DNA of 64,000 nucleotides from Apoda limacodes (taxonomy: Eukaryota > Arthropoda > Insecta > Lepidoptera > Limacodidae): positions 4,278,001 through 4,342,000 of the forward strand of contig OX291551.1 in the NCBI GenBank assembly GCA_946406115.1, given 5' to 3'. This document shows, in pieces, positions 35,401 to 43,218 of this stretch (positions within the stretch are counted from its first letter, which is position 1; every line of letters starts with the position of its first letter). The position numbers and the translations under genes were made by a program. Below the pieces are notes generated by a model. The model made no database searches and was not told where the DNA came from. It worked only from the letters and a program-made list of their open reading frames with translations.

Positions 35401-36250
35401 ACGATGGGGTAGACAAAAAAGAAAAATTACGTTCCCACTTCACGTGTATGGGAGGTACCCTAAAAAAAGATTTTTAAAGATTTTATACTACCACTTTGTT
35501 GGCTTGATCAATGTGTATATCCCTACCAAATTGCAGCTTTCTCGTATTCGTAGTTTTTGAACTAAGCCGCGGACAGATAGACGGATGGACATGGCGAAAC
35601 TATAAGGGTTCCTTGTTGACTACGTACCCTTAAACTGAACTTATATTGTGTTATTTAAATTTTAATAGATGTTTGGTACGTAACCAAAACCTAAACCATA
35701 TTTTAGTACCTACTTAAAACACAATATCATGATTAAAAAAGGTAAATTTTTTCAACGATTTAATTTGGCTGTTCAAAGAGGCAATGCCGCCAGTGTAATG
35801 GGCACATTGCCACAAGGAGCCAAATTGGACGAGATGTTCTTTTAATAAGACAAGTTTTTTTTTTATTTTGCTGTTAGTTTTATTTTTATTTGTTTACTAG
35901 TTTTTTTGTAGGGTAAGTTTAATCTCAGCAACTACTGAAAGGATTCTAAAAATATTCCTAATTAAAAGCCTAACTAGTAACACTATCAATTCCGCATAGG
36001 CTATATTTTAACAGTATGAATGTATGTTAGAAATAACCTATCTACGTTTACAATATTAAAAGAAAAAACAGTTTATTTAGGTACAATAAAAAAACTTACT
36101 GATATTCTCAGGACGACTTGTATCAATTCTGACATATTCTTGAAACCTTTGAATCGCCGGATTGCTTAGATATTTATCCACTTTGTACTTTTTAGGTAAA
36201 GGTCCCGAAGAAACAACACAAATAAAACAAAGAAGAAAGTACGTTCGCAT
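12195..36250 (-). CDS. Acy1: Secreted aminoacylase-1-like protein (M20A), 9 exons, 419 aa, complete
   Basis: Joined coding exons 36250-36100, 30322-30156, 22799-22628, 19406-19260, 18263-18193, 16071-15955, 15335-15240, 13639-13506 and 12399-12195 total 1260 nt and read in one frame to TGA. ACY1 enzymes hydrolyse N-acyl-L-amino acids with two zinc ions. Metal ligands visible are H98 (NTHMD), D131 (RGTQD), E166 (PDEE), E193 (ALDEG) and H391 (RIHG). Other active-site residues are D100, the general base E165, H224 (SGHGS) and N281 (VPNMIP). All sit 18 residues after the human ACY1 positions as I recall them, so there is no net indel in the core. Unlike cytosolic human ACY1, residues 1-16 form a signal peptide, and N150, N317 and N328 are N-glycosylation sequons, so I infer a secreted glycoprotein. 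A secreted gut aminoacylase (L-ACY-1) that cleaves fatty acid-amino acid conjugates is known in moths, and this is a plausible role. The usual TDxRY motif reads SDMVQ (365-369), which may change substrate choice. Confidence 0.95.
12905..13150 (+). mobile_element. RTE-like 3' tail in intron 8
   Basis: It begins CTAGCTGTCCCGGCGAACGT and ends AAATCGGTTCAGTAGTTTAG, then GAGATTTATATATATTAAGAT. This is the usual form of short LINE 3' tails in Lepidoptera. A related head is at 41743. Non-coding. Confidence 0.6.
13506..13639 (-). CDS. Acy1: Acy1-like exon 8
   Basis: Residues 308-351 plus two bases of codon 352. It returns to the catalytic domain (TNSYWVAIQDAAIN). The donor is a weak GTGATG. If it is not used, the frame stops two codons later (ATG TGA). 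Joining AT to the leading G of exon 9 restores Met352 and the family alignment, so I take the splice as real. Confidence 0.88.
13880..14295 (-). pseudogene. Mariner transposase C-terminal remnant (intron 7)
   Basis: The minus strand reads VGKQRPRNKILLHHNASTH, then KYLTTAGV, a decayed DLAPCDFYYFPK-like block, and after a frameshift EMAVKKIPKGKYFSK and FQMRR. This order is that of a mariner transposase C-terminal half. The catalytic Asp of HHDNAS is gone (HHNAS) and there are stops, so it is inactive. The N-terminal DNA-binding half and the terminal repeats were not found. Confidence 0.8.
14691..15050 (-). mobile_element. MITE-like element, copy 2 (intron 7)
   Basis: Reverse complement of copies 1 and 3 over nearly all its length, including the GCGGCGTTGTG block near one end. 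Inverted ends GAAGTGTAAACTT / AAGTTTTTACTCC have drifted. Confidence 0.7.
15240..15335 (-). CDS. Acy1: Acy1-like exon 7: GGxxxNxIP strand
   Basis: Residues 276-307, phase 0. It encodes GGLVPNMIPSHMSVVVDMR. N281 and R294 match the family's substrate-site Asn and Arg. The acceptor is TTGGCAG and the donor GTACGT. Confidence 0.94.
15955..16071 (-). CDS. Acy1: Acy1-like exon 6: dimerisation (lid) domain
   Basis: Residues 237-275 in phase 0 at both ends: a helical stretch (ANKLMNAVMKYRDTQ) leading to the strand SINVNMVT. The acceptor is TTTTCAG and the donor GTAAGT. Confidence 0.94.
16072..17200. other. Intron 5, part without recognised content
   Basis: Two chance ORFs on the plus strand (16086-16331, 16385-16621) look like no known family. 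No repeat was identified. Confidence 0.4.
17201..17815. repeat. ~307-bp tandem duplication of an interspersed repeat
   Basis: A block starting TTGTTAATTTGTAGT and containing TTGTCTGTCTGTCAAGACCC at 17201-17320 recurs at 17508-17625 with point changes. The copies continue into the GGTACGGAACCC-type repeat common in this window. Confidence 0.6.
17720..17846. repeat. 25-bp minisatellite, about 5 units
   Basis: Unit GCGTATTGTGACACAAATAA plus ATATA. The first and last units are diverged and the middle ones identical. It lies within the repeat above, in intron 5 of the aminoacylase gene. Confidence 0.85.
18193..18263 (-). CDS. Acy1: Acy1-like exon 5: SGHGS motif (short exon)
   Basis: A 71-nt exon, residues 213-236, that would be missed by an ORF-length cut-off. 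It encodes KGESGHGSAMPDG. H224 matches the dimerisation-domain histidine that reaches into the partner's active site. The acceptor is TTTTCAG and the donor GTAGGG. The phase fits exons 4 and 6 exactly. Confidence 0.93.
18327..18610 (-). mobile_element. tRNA-derived SINE (intron 4)
   Basis: The minus strand carries a pol III A box TGGTTAAGGGG (18601-18591) and B box GGTTCGAGCCC (18558-18548), spaced as in tRNA, followed by a body containing CCCCACTGTTGGGGC near its far end. The 5' end is about 18610. It ends about 64 bp from the splice acceptor of exon 5 (18263), on the intron side. Confidence 0.75.
19260..19406 (-). CDS. Acy1: Acy1-like exon 4: PDEE and ALDEG motifs
   Basis: Codon 164 to codon 212, plus one base. 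It carries the general base E165 and ligand E166 in DEETGG, and ligand E193 in ALDEG. The acceptor is TTACAG and the donor GTAAGT. Confidence 0.95.
19765..20107. repeat. Diverged ~200-bp tandem duplication with CA repeat (intron 3)
   Basis: TTTATTAGATT..GGTAA, then AAAATTACAATAGT and ATTATATGCATA appear in order twice (from about 19768 and about 19967). The first copy has expanded a CA microsatellite at 19792-19842 (about 25 units) where the second has only ATACATATATG. Confidence 0.7.
20391..20423. repeat. CA microsatellite, about 16 units
   Basis: Pure CA run. It is a second CA expansion in the same intron. Confidence 0.95.
21255..21725 (-). pseudogene. LINE ORF2 C-terminus (RNase H side) in intron 3
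   Basis: Minus-strand reading gives KLLKLSRKTYATYIVGIITG, HCPLNRHFFNIGV, SPLCRGCMEAEETPSHVVLH and CKSV, the conserved C-terminal block of Jockey/I-type LINEs (TGHCxL, then CRxCxxxEETxxHxxxxC). The ORF is open for about 130 codons across 21660-21270. Upstream RT and downstream 3' end are absent or not recognisable. Confidence 0.78.
22180..22580 (+). repeat. Interspersed repeat family A, plus-strand copy (intron 3)
   Basis: From ACTAAGACTCCGCTGTCCGT through CAGGCTGTATCTCATGAACC to GACTCACACTTGGCCG. The same order occurs inverted at 36845-37262 and in part at 43217-43457. Non-coding; probably a non-autonomous retroelement common in Lepidoptera. Confidence 0.7.
22628..22799 (-). CDS. Acy1: Acy1-like exon 3: bridging aspartate
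   Basis: Residues 107-163 plus the first base of codon 164. It contains YGRGTQDTKDVAIQYLEAI, where D131 is the metal-bridging Asp of the family. The acceptor is TTTTTAG and the donor GTACGG. Confidence 0.94.
23033..23268 (+). mobile_element. Short RTE/SINE-like 3' tail (intron 2)
   Basis: Starts ACTAGATTTTGTCGGCGGTT and ends AACAGACAGACAGAGTTACT and ATAATATTAGTATGGAT, a common lepidopteran repeat tail. Non-coding. Confidence 0.55.
23845..24075 (+). pseudogene. Jockey-like LINE C-terminal fragment (intron 2)
   Basis: Broken reading: ALQRMQNRFTR, then a PTVNAIIKKLSQ-like block and HTNHLVKQACEYRPISP. It corresponds to the LQxIQNxxLR ... HPNPLI..A..Y end of Jockey-type RT proteins. It is 5'-truncated and frameshifted. 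This region of the protein is missing from the large Jockey copy nearby. Confidence 0.55.
24826..24930 (+). mobile_element. RTE-like 3' UTR head with internal duplication
   Basis: GGACCGAGCTTTGCTC, then AACAACGCCATCTATTGTCA twice (49-bp direct repeat). It matches the head of 7455-7765. The matching tail sits at 29519-29690, on the other side of the Jockey element. Confidence 0.6.
24931..25419. other. No gene recognised (intron 2)
   Basis: AT-rich. A CGATAGATCGCATATATATCG partial palindrome lies at about 25391, just before the Jockey 5' UTR. Confidence 0.35.
25931..27670 (+). pseudogene. Jockey ORF1 (gag-like), frameshifted
   Basis: ATG at 25931 (MAEVLNGNVPES) shifts frame near 25996. The long piece to 26622 is Ser/Pro/Ala-rich with a basic KKGKKRKKT patch. 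The next pieces carry a pre-zinc-finger region (VIRGVPKEFSEKTVQDDL, about 26800) and CCHC knuckles: CHLCQLYDHAQRNC intact, CVKGLRDHATPDC with its second Cys lost, and CVLCGSEGHPANYRGC intact. A further shift in the C run at 27287 leads to a C-terminal piece ending at 27670. In Jockey elements this protein binds the RNA to form the transposition particle. It is not functional here. Confidence 0.85.
27671..29525 (+). pseudogene. Jockey ORF2 (pol): endonuclease mostly deleted, RT with stops
   Basis: The beginning of the endonuclease (GYFNVDGLRNQREELSQL, about 27710-27760) is followed almost at once by its last motif (DELDSDHRPVLLRLG, about 27807-27850), so roughly 200 codons are lost. The RT domain follows in broken frames: RPRKAPGADGIS (28365), IGIHKPGKARTEPSSYLPIS, EQFGFRAKHSC, VFFDVAKAFDKVWHNGL, AGVPQGSMLAPI (stop in the motif at 28978), LFADDTAIYTTDRQ (catalytic Asp pair, about 29025), and LNKTKYLGATLD-like thumb sequence. 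It ends at SGASWYKHG, short of the usual C-terminus. Confidence 0.87.
29519..29690 (+). mobile_element. RTE-like 3' tail
   Basis: From AACACGGATAAAACGACG to AGAATTGCTCGTTTAAAGGT and AATAAGATAGA. It matches 7607-7765. It directly follows the truncated Jockey ORF2. Confidence 0.65.
29691..30155. other. Intron 2, no element recognised
   Basis: AT-rich sequence up to the exon 2 donor. Confidence 0.35.
30156..30322 (-). CDS. Acy1: Acy1-like exon 2: first metal ligand
   Basis: Residues 51-106, spanning the strand that carries NTHMDVVPV (H98 zinc ligand, D100 catalytic). The acceptor is TTTGCAG and the donor GTAAGT. Codon use is visibly more GC-rich than the surrounding intron. Intron 1 upstream is 5.8 kb and intron 2 downstream is 7.4 kb. 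Confidence 0.94.
31481..31940. repeat. 32-bp palindromic minisatellite, 14 units plus partial (intron 1)
   Basis: Unit GTACCTATGTGTTATACATA plus GGTAGAATTTAG. Each unit contains the inverted repeat TACCTATGT / ACATAGGTA around a 5-nt loop. Units differ by one to four bases; unit 7 is 33 bp. Several changes hit one arm only. It lies about 1.2 kb into intron 1 from the exon 2 side. Confidence 0.97.
32625..32665 (+). repeat. Family A short tail fragment (intron 1)
   Basis: CACGGTGTTTGAGTCCGACT, then TGCACTTGACTG. Similar tails are at 30630-30675 and 37765-37805. Confidence 0.45.
32925..33017. repeat. 31-bp minisatellite, 3 units (intron 1)
   Basis: GAGTTCACACTTTGCAGCAT plus TACTTATTTTA, three essentially identical units. 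It ends at a LINE fragment. Confidence 0.92.
33020..33125 (+). mobile_element. LINE RT C-terminal fragment
   Basis: Matches part of 1700-1960 (TTTTCTCTAAGGACTACAG, then TTCAAGAAAGAAGT). The continuation of the same family is at 34250-34345. Confidence 0.55.
33361..33688 (+). mobile_element. MITE-like element, copy 3 (intron 1)
   Basis: The shortest and cleanest copy: ends GAAGTGAAAACTT and AAGTTTTCACTTC are a perfect 13-bp inverted pair. Internal sequence is as in copies 1 and 2 (CTCGCGTCAGG, TACTACGTCAAAAAAGTAAA). Confidence 0.75.
33730..33985 (+). pseudogene. Remnant ORF next to MITE copy 3, unknown function
   Basis: ATG at 33730 opens 36 codons (MSENDRPSINIPSNSSISQS..., ending PSFEDEL) to a stop at 33840, then a related reading with stops (DVDDSLFYEADIKENHLSDQ, about 33875-33935). 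The acidic, Ser-rich start resembles the N-termini of DNA-transposon transposases, but no catalytic part is present. It may show that the MITE is the 5' end of a larger element. Not identified. Confidence 0.35.
34250..34345 (+). mobile_element. LINE 3' UTR fragment
   Basis: GGGTCGGCAACGCGCGAGTG, then GGTGTTGCAAGCC and CCAGGCGGGCCGT, matching 1840-1915 and the inverted copy at 56060-56150. Confidence 0.6.
34346..35374. other. Intron 1, no element firmly recognised
   Basis: AT-rich. Short AATC-type repeats at about 34790-34805 may mark a LINE 3' end. Confidence 0.35.
35375..35640 (+). repeat. Interspersed repeat family B (intron 1)
   Basis: GGAATTCCTATCCAACGATA to ATAAGGGTTCCTTGTTGACT. The end recurs inverted at 36656-36730, just upstream of the host gene. 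Non-coding. Confidence 0.55.
36100..36250 (-). CDS. Acy1: Acy1-like exon 1: start and signal peptide
   Basis: Encodes residues 1-50 plus the first base of codon 51. The ATG at 36250 is preceded by CACA, a good insect initiation context. Residues 4-15 are hydrophobic (YFLLCFICVVSS) after a basic Arg2, as in a signal peptide, followed by GPLPKK, where cleavage is likely. The ACY1 fold starts at about PAIQRFQEYVRIDTSRPEN. The donor is GTAAGT at 36099. Confidence 0.93.
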
Positions 36251-36319
36251 TGTGGCGCGAGTTGTTCGGATCGCACTCCGTCCGTGTGAACGACTACTCT
36301 TTGGTTGGCGCCAAACAAG

Positions 36320-36324
36320 ACTGA
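36320..36324 (-). promoter_or_regulatory. Candidate initiator (TCAGT) for Acy1-like
   Basis: An arthropod-style TCAGT lies 70 bp before the ATG on the minus strand. The only TATA-like stretch is about 60 bp further up, which is too far for a classical TATA box. A motif this short is weak evidence. Confidence 0.25.
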
Positions 36325-36844
36325 TAACTCGGACTTTACGACTAAATACGACTTTACTATTGAGAACAAGTTGATTTTAATTATACACAATAATATACCA
36401 ATATGTAATCTTAGTATTAGATGATATAGACAATCAAATTTTATTTGTGATAATTTACGTTACGGGTTGGTACCAGTTACGCTAAATTTTAATAACTAGA
36501 ACATTAGCTAGGTAGGTACTTACTCGAAAGCTACATTGTATTCTATAGGTACTTATTGGTATTTAGCTATCAATTTAATCAGTAGCAGACCACTAGGACG
36601 TAGGCCTTTCCTATTGAACGCCACCACACCCAGTCCTCCGCTTTTGACTACCTATTTAGGGTTCCGTAGTCAACAAGGTACCTTATAGTTTTGCTATTTC
36701 CGTCCGTTTGTCTGTCTCTTTGCGACTTAGCTTAAAGAGACTCTTAGTACCACGATTATATTTGTAATCATTTTGTTTTGATAAAAACCGCGTAGTTACG
36801 CTACATATTAATCACACCGACAAAGTGGTAAAATAAAATAAAAA

Positions 36845-37262
36845 AAAAAACGGGCAAGTGCGAGTCAGACTCGCGCACGAAGGGTTCCGTACCATTATCT
36901 ATGAAAACGGCAAACAAATCACGTTTTTTTGTATGGGAGCCCTTAAATATTTGTTTTATTTTAATTTAAATATTTATTTTTAACGTGAATATATAACTAA
37001 ATATTCGGTGAATATTTTAAGACTCTGTTGCCGTTATCAATATCGAGCAAGCATCACGTTTGATGTATGGGAGCCCGCTTACATATTTATTTTATTCTGT
37101 TCAAAGTATTTGTTGTTATAGCGGCAAGAGAAATACATCTGTGAAAATTTTAACTGTCTAACTATCGCGGTTCATGAGATACAGCCTGGTGACAAACGGA
37201 CGGACGGACAGCGGAGTCTTAGTAATAGGGTCTCGTTTTTTACTCTATGTGTACGGAACCCT
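36845..37262 (-). repeat. Interspersed repeat family A, full minus-strand copy
   Basis: Inverted copy of 22180-22580, running from the ACTCGCGCACGAAGGGTTCC end to CGGACGGACAGCGGAGTCTT and GTACGGAACCCTAAA. It lies about 600 bp upstream of the aminoacylase start. Confidence 0.7.
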
Positions 37263-38907
37263 AAAGTGTGTTTTTTTTTGTTGTCCATCCCATAGTGTAG
37301 GGTGTTGTTTGATAGCTCTTTCAAAAATGTTGCATGTGTGAAAATCATTTTTCGATTCAGGGATCTGTTTACGAGATATTAAGCTTATGATGATTTTTAA
37401 CCGACTTCAAGGAAGGAGGGGTCCTTTTTTTGAAATTCTTTTTTTTATTTTAAAGGGTATATTTCCCAGGTGTTCCCATATTAATGTAGTGAATTTAAAA
37501 TTTAAACTTTTCGAGAAAATAAAAATTATATGTTAATATGGAACTTGTTTTATGTTGATGATTGTATATAATTTTGTTACGAGTATGGATTTCGTACGAG
37601 ATATAAAAACAATTTGTTAATTAAAAGTAAAAAAAAATCATAATCAAAAAAAAAAAACAATCGGCTACAATAAAAAAATAAAAATAATTACTTATTTCTA
37701 AAAATCTGATCGTAATTACAGTTTGAAGTTGGTGTTTTGTTGGTTTGTTGGTGGTGGTGGTCTGCAAAACCCTGGGTACGCGAGCCGGACTCGCACTTGG
37801 CCGGTTTTTTATATTTTATCTTTATTTAAGATAAGTGAATAAATTGATGTTTAGGAATGTCCCTTTCAATGTAGGTTTTTATTTTCTTTTTCCACAGGTT
37901 CGATTCCTGACTAAAACAAGTAGTTTATCTAAAAATATTTGAATGCAGTTCTATTTATTTTAGAGAATAAAGAATGTTTTCTTTCAGTAAAATTTGCTAT
38001 CATCAATACTGGTACTTTCCCGCCAACAACGGCCTTTCTTTTCTAACCTGTATTTTAAATTGGTGTTTAGATGTGAATGAAACTAAAATATAGGTAAACG
38101 GATACATGCATAACCCAAATAAAGGCTAGTAGGTTTACTTATGTAACAGAGTATACAATGCTTCATTGACACATCGCACAATGATCTTGGTATCAATGGT
38201 AATCGTGTTTCTGTCTGCCAACTCGCTTCCCAGAATTCCATAACATGGATGTTTTGTATATTAATAGTAGTTACAATACAGTACTGGAAATTAGAAACAC
38301 TACTTTGATTGAATTAAACCAAGCTAAAATCTAAGACGCCAGTGACCTAGCTCAAGTATAAAGCAAAGAGATGGTATAAAGCAAGCTGACACCATTGTCA
38401 CTCAGCATGCTGTCATAAGGTTGAACTTTGCATATAATGTTTAATGTTACTTACGCCCACCACGACAGGTTTTTGGCAGATTTTTTAATTTATAAAAAAA
38501 AACTTACTTCTTGCCAATAATTTTTTTTTGTTATGAAACAATATCTTATTATGTTTTTAAAAAATAATTGGGTTCCTTGAGTAAATATCGAGATTTACGT
38601 CAAGTAAACTCATTTTTAAACATTTATGATGCGATTTTTCTTATTTTTCAGATTCCTTTTTTATGATGTCTGTCTGTGCTATCTTGTGTATTTTTTTTTT
38701 GATAAATAGTAGGTATGTGTCACGCCTTTAATCTGGAACAAATAAGAGAGTCCGTTTTGGGATATAAGGGTATATCGCAGCCTTAAAATGCCAGTGGTCA
38801 ACAAGTAAGGTCATATTAGTTATTACGCTATGGTGAGCTACAAGAAATTGCTACAAAATTAATATGTCTGATAAAAAAGATCTATCAGCTTCACTTAAAT
38901 GCTACTG
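37263..38907. other. No gene recognised
   Basis: Contains A/T-rich simple stretches, an AACCGACTTCAAGGA repeat start at 37399 and a family A tail at 37765-37805. No exon seen. Confidence 0.4.
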
Positions 38908-39027
38908 TATTACCATACCGCTTATAGTATTACCATACCGCTAATAGTATTACCATACCGCTTATAGTATTACCATACCGCTTATAGTATTACCATACCG
39001 CTTATAGTATTACCATACCGCTAATAG
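38908..39027. repeat. 20-bp minisatellite, 6 units
   Basis: Unit TATTACCATACCGCTTATAG. Units 2 and 6 read CTAATAG; the others are identical. Confidence 0.95.
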
Positions 39028-41106
39028 TAGCTACACAACACAATCCGATCTCTTCGACACTTGGAAGGTACATGAAATTTTGTTTCAAAAAACGTTGCAC
39101 ATGTGCCTAGCTTTAGATAAGGAGAAGAGGAAGGAGAGGAAATATAGACCCACCTAAGCGAATACACACATAGGTATTTAGAACTACAATTGCTATCGCG
39201 CTAGCCTCGGGCCAGAATACCGATTAATTGCAGTCCGGGTTTGACCAAACTCCACAAGAGAGCCAAAAGATCATGTTTGCGAAGTTGATTTATAATCATT
39301 TCTGAAATGGTTTGATGTGGTTCCTACTTCAAGAAGTTTCGTCGTGAATCCGTCATTTTTTACATCAAAATATTGAATTAACAAAGGAAATAATTTGTGT
39401 TTCCATAGTTGCTGGCTCATAAATAGTATATTTTTTTAGTCGTTTTTATGTCCGGCAATCGACAAAGGGCTTAAAACTCCTGGGCTTAAAATAGGAAAAA
39501 TAACAAAAACGATAATAGAAACGTTAGCATTCGACCAAGTATGTAAGTTGCACATTACTTAGCGAAGTTATACATTAAAGATGAAATCTTTACTCGGTCG
39601 GGTATCAGCGTTTCTATGAACGCTATCGCTTTTGTGCACACATGGCTAAAGCCCCTGTAGATATTGTTGTAGCTTTAGTACGACTACATGACAGTTGTTT
39701 TGCGGTATCTGATTCCTAGAATGTTTCGCAATTGAGAGCGCAATACAGTCCGGAGAATTAAAGATATGTGATGGGTGACTGCGCGCCTTCAGCTGCTCGA
39801 ATTTGGAAGTCTACCGGACTTGATGTCACAAAAAATGTATGCCAATATATATTTATAAATATACTCATCTAAAAAACTGCTATATATTTATTTATAATAT
39901 TGTACTTAATTTATTTTTAATAGTTTTTCGATCTGTAAATCAACTAAAACTAAATATTTATATCTTATTCACGTCGGTGTTGCCCCTTAATTGACTATTC
40001 TCTCATCCCTAATAAAGGTCTGCTGGAAGAAATCTCTGAATAGAGATAAGCTTACCTATGTACATTTTTCTTTATTATTGTTGTGATATCTTTTGTAATT
40101 TTTACGTACAATAAACAATATATTTTTAAAGAACATGATTGGTTTCTTATGTTAGTTTTGTGTTTTTCTGTATTCAAATGTTTATGTATGTCTTTACTTT
40201 TTTAAAAGACAGTAACAGCTACTAGTTTCTTTAGTTAAGACTTCGTTTTGTTGACTTTGATTAAATTTAGTTAAACTTGTTAATTTTTTTGAGAAAGTTT
40301 TGTTGTATTACTTAAAGTATTACATAAATATTGCAAAGTGCAATTTTATTCTATATAAGTAAATAAAAACGAAAGACTGATTTAATTTATTTGAATGGTT
40401 TTATGAATAAAAAGTGCAAATTGTATTTTGTTTGATTGCAATATGGAGAAATAAACATATACGACTGATAATAATTAATTAAAGAAATAAAAAAGCATGA
40501 CTGCTAAGAGTTCCTTGGTAAAAGTTATAAATAATATTTTTCTATTTTTAGGATTTAAGAATTTCGAAAAAAAATTTAACAACAATTAAAACTTTTATTT
40601 TATTTCACTAACTGGGTAATTGATAATTATTTATGTTTATTGAAGGTTAAAAATTAGCTAAAAGCATACATCTATTATTTTATAAAAATGAAGTGAGTAA
40701 TTCACGAACCCTTTGCTATAACGAGTAAAACACACTATTTTAGCCGAAAGAAGCCCTAAAAGAATTTTTTTCAATTAGGGAGTATAATGTATTTTTTAAA
40801 CCAAGCTAAGAGTGAATTTAAAAAATAACCAAATGTCCGGGGTCAAGGCTCCAAAATCCAGGGTTGTTTCGCTTCCGGTCCTTGGCGGCAGGTTTAAGAG
40901 ATGGCAGCTCTAATTCAACTGCGCCTCGGGTTTAATATACCTTGTCACAACCATCAAACTGTATGTTCGGATTTCTTGAAAAACATATTCTGCAATATGA
41001 CTGAAAATGTCATATGTCAATTGGCAGGGCTCCAGTTATTTATACGAATGGCATTTAAAAAAAAACATACATACATACATAGTGACTGTGTATACCTATC
41101 ATATAT
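39028..41106. other. No gene recognised
   Basis: AT-rich and featureless to the eye. The long plus-strand ORF at 40901-41434 overlaps a repeat tail (41107-41160) and is judged fortuitous. Confidence 0.4.
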
Positions 41107-41739
41107 AAAAAAACCGGCCAAGTACAAGTTGGACTCGTGCACCGAGGGTTCCATACCTACCACCATTTACGTTATCCACAAAATCAAACAAAAAAAGTGT
41201 GGCGCTAAGCTAAGTGGGTACCGAACCTTAAAAAGTGATAGGTCTAATGCCAAAATCCAGGGAGGAAAGGGAAATACATTTGTAGGTAAAGGGAAAAGCC
41301 GAATGGGAAAGGGAAGCCCGATATTTCTTCTTAAAAGTATTTTATTTCTTGAAGTTATGCAATTCACCAAATTGATGTTTTTGGTAGCGTTCGCACGTCC
41401 CATTCGGGTATATGTAATCCTGATAGGTACTTAATATTACACAATACGTGTTTGAACAAGAAAAAATATAATTTTGCTTACAAATCCAAATTAAAATATC
41501 GAGACATGTTAAATTGATTTAGTACATGGCTTGTTAATCGCGGTAACCGTATATATTTTTAAATATATTTTTTCGACATATCAAGTTCCAACTAGTCGAT
41601 TTAACACCTAAATAAAACATATCTCGAATTCGAGATTATCTCTATCAGCACGAGAATCAGGCCTTAGGGCAGATACATACGCTATATAATTTTACCCTAT
41701 AATTACCTTTAATTTATATAATATTTTTTTATACTACAA

Positions 41740-42265
41740 CTAGCTGACCCGGCGAACGTTGTTTCTTTTTTTAAACAGCTGCCGCACCAACCTATTGTAA
41801 AAGCGTAATTCTGAAACCTTCCCCGGCGTGTGCATAACAACGTATCAAAATTTCATTACAATCGGTTTACCCTTATTGCGCCAGTCCAACTCGCATTTGA
41901 CCCTGTCTGACTCGCACTTGACCCTTTTTTCTTTCTCAGAAACCTTCCCCGGCGTGTGCATAGCAAGTTGCCAAAATTTCATTACAATCGGTTTACCCTT
42001 ACTGCGCGAGTCCGACTTGCACTTGACCCTTTTTTTCTTTCTTAGAAACATTCCCCGGCGTGTGCATAACAACTTACTAAAATTTCATTTCAATCGGTTT
42101 ACCCTTATTGCGCGAGTCCGACTCGCACTTGACCCTTTCGGAAAATGTTTTCTTATCGCATGCCTACGTTATAACGTATAAAAGTTTCAGGTCTCTACGA
42201 TTAGCGGTTTAGGATGTGCGTTGATCCGTCATTCCGTCATTCAGAACAAAGCATTTTATATGTAT
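41740..42265 (+). mobile_element. RTE-like repeat with ~115-bp internal triplication
   Basis: Starts CTAGCTGACCCGGCGAACGT and ends with GATCCGTCATTCCGTCATTC and TATGTATAGATAGAT. In between, AACCTTCCCCGGCGTGTGCA ... TTCATTACAATCGGTTTACC ... GCACTTGACCCTTT occurs three times (from about 41814, 41940 and 42047). The middle carries the family A tail phrase. Non-coding. Confidence 0.65.
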
Positions 42266-42404
42266 AGATAGATTTAAATAAAAATATACCTCAGTGAATT
42301 AGGTAAAGACATACTAAAAACCTTTAGGTCTAGTTACGAACAGTCACACCTATCTATTTTATTTTAAAGTACGTTCAGCAACCCTTTTCAAAGTAATAAG
42401 TAAA

Positions 42405-43218
42405 ATAAAATAAAATAAACCCTTTACTTTATAGTTGCTGTAATTCTTTATAAAGTAAAGTTGCAACATAGTTGTAATGACGCTTAGCAAAGGCTCTTCT
42501 GAATTTTGGCAAGGCATATATTTCTCTTCTCTCACTAGAGAAAGGCAGGTTAGGAACTGTTAAGCGATGATATCTCCCAATGCAATGGTAATTGAACAAC
42601 ATCAGTACTTTGGATGCACAAATTAAAGTTATTACCCGGATTCTTTGCGTATGTTTTACTAAAACACGCAAACTTTGTTTTATTGGCGTTCCCACTTCTG
42701 CAAGACGTTTAGTCATAAGCAAACATTGTAATTTTACACGATTTAATGAAAATATTACTTAGCTGGTTGATATAGATTAGACAATGTTGGGCCTTTGAGG
42801 AACTCTATATTAACAAATATACTTGTCACTGTTGTAATTGTACAAATTTACGCACTGTTTTCTGTCAGTAAGATGGCTAGTAAGCCACAATAGTGGAAGA
42901 CCTCTTATACCAAGACCTTCTAATATTTTTAATAGGATCAAAATTGAGACCGTATCAAATGCCTTTTGTAGGTCCAAAAATACCCCTATGAATTTGAGTC
43001 ACTACTAACACGAGTGAAATACTTGTTTACTTCTTTTAGCGAGTTTATCAGAGTCTCTTTAATATTAAGTTCTGAACACACTTTTTTTAATATCTTCCAG
43101 GTGCCTTTTATATCCTTATTGTTTTTCTGGCACTATTCTATGTAGTATTTTTGTTTTGCGTATTTAATAAATTTGTTACAAATATTTCTGTATTGAATAT
43201 GAATATAGTAATTTTTAG
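42405..43218 (-). pseudogene. Minus-strand LINE, RT and C-terminal part (outer element of nest)
   Basis: From right to left: linker (YYIHIQYRNICNKFIKYAKQ; WKILKKVC), RT motif FLDLQKAFDTVS, GLGIRGLPLLWLTSHLTDRK, a decayed GVPQG (RVPQR), and a C-terminal ORF (42722-42429) with RRAFAKRHYNYVATLLYKEL. The catalytic YxDD part is missing. The 3' end is an AAAAT-type repeat at about 42401-42418. It continues at 44992-45440 across the inserted elements. Confidence 0.68.

Noticed and set aside
36162..36390. ORFs overlapping aminoacylase exon 1
   Set aside because: They are other-frame shadows; the exon 1 reading has the signal peptide, the splice donor and the phase match to exon 2.
40901..41434. 177-codon ORF as a gene
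   Set aside because: Basic and low-complexity in its second half, it overlaps a dispersed repeat tail at 41107-41160 and has no recognisable domain or splice context.
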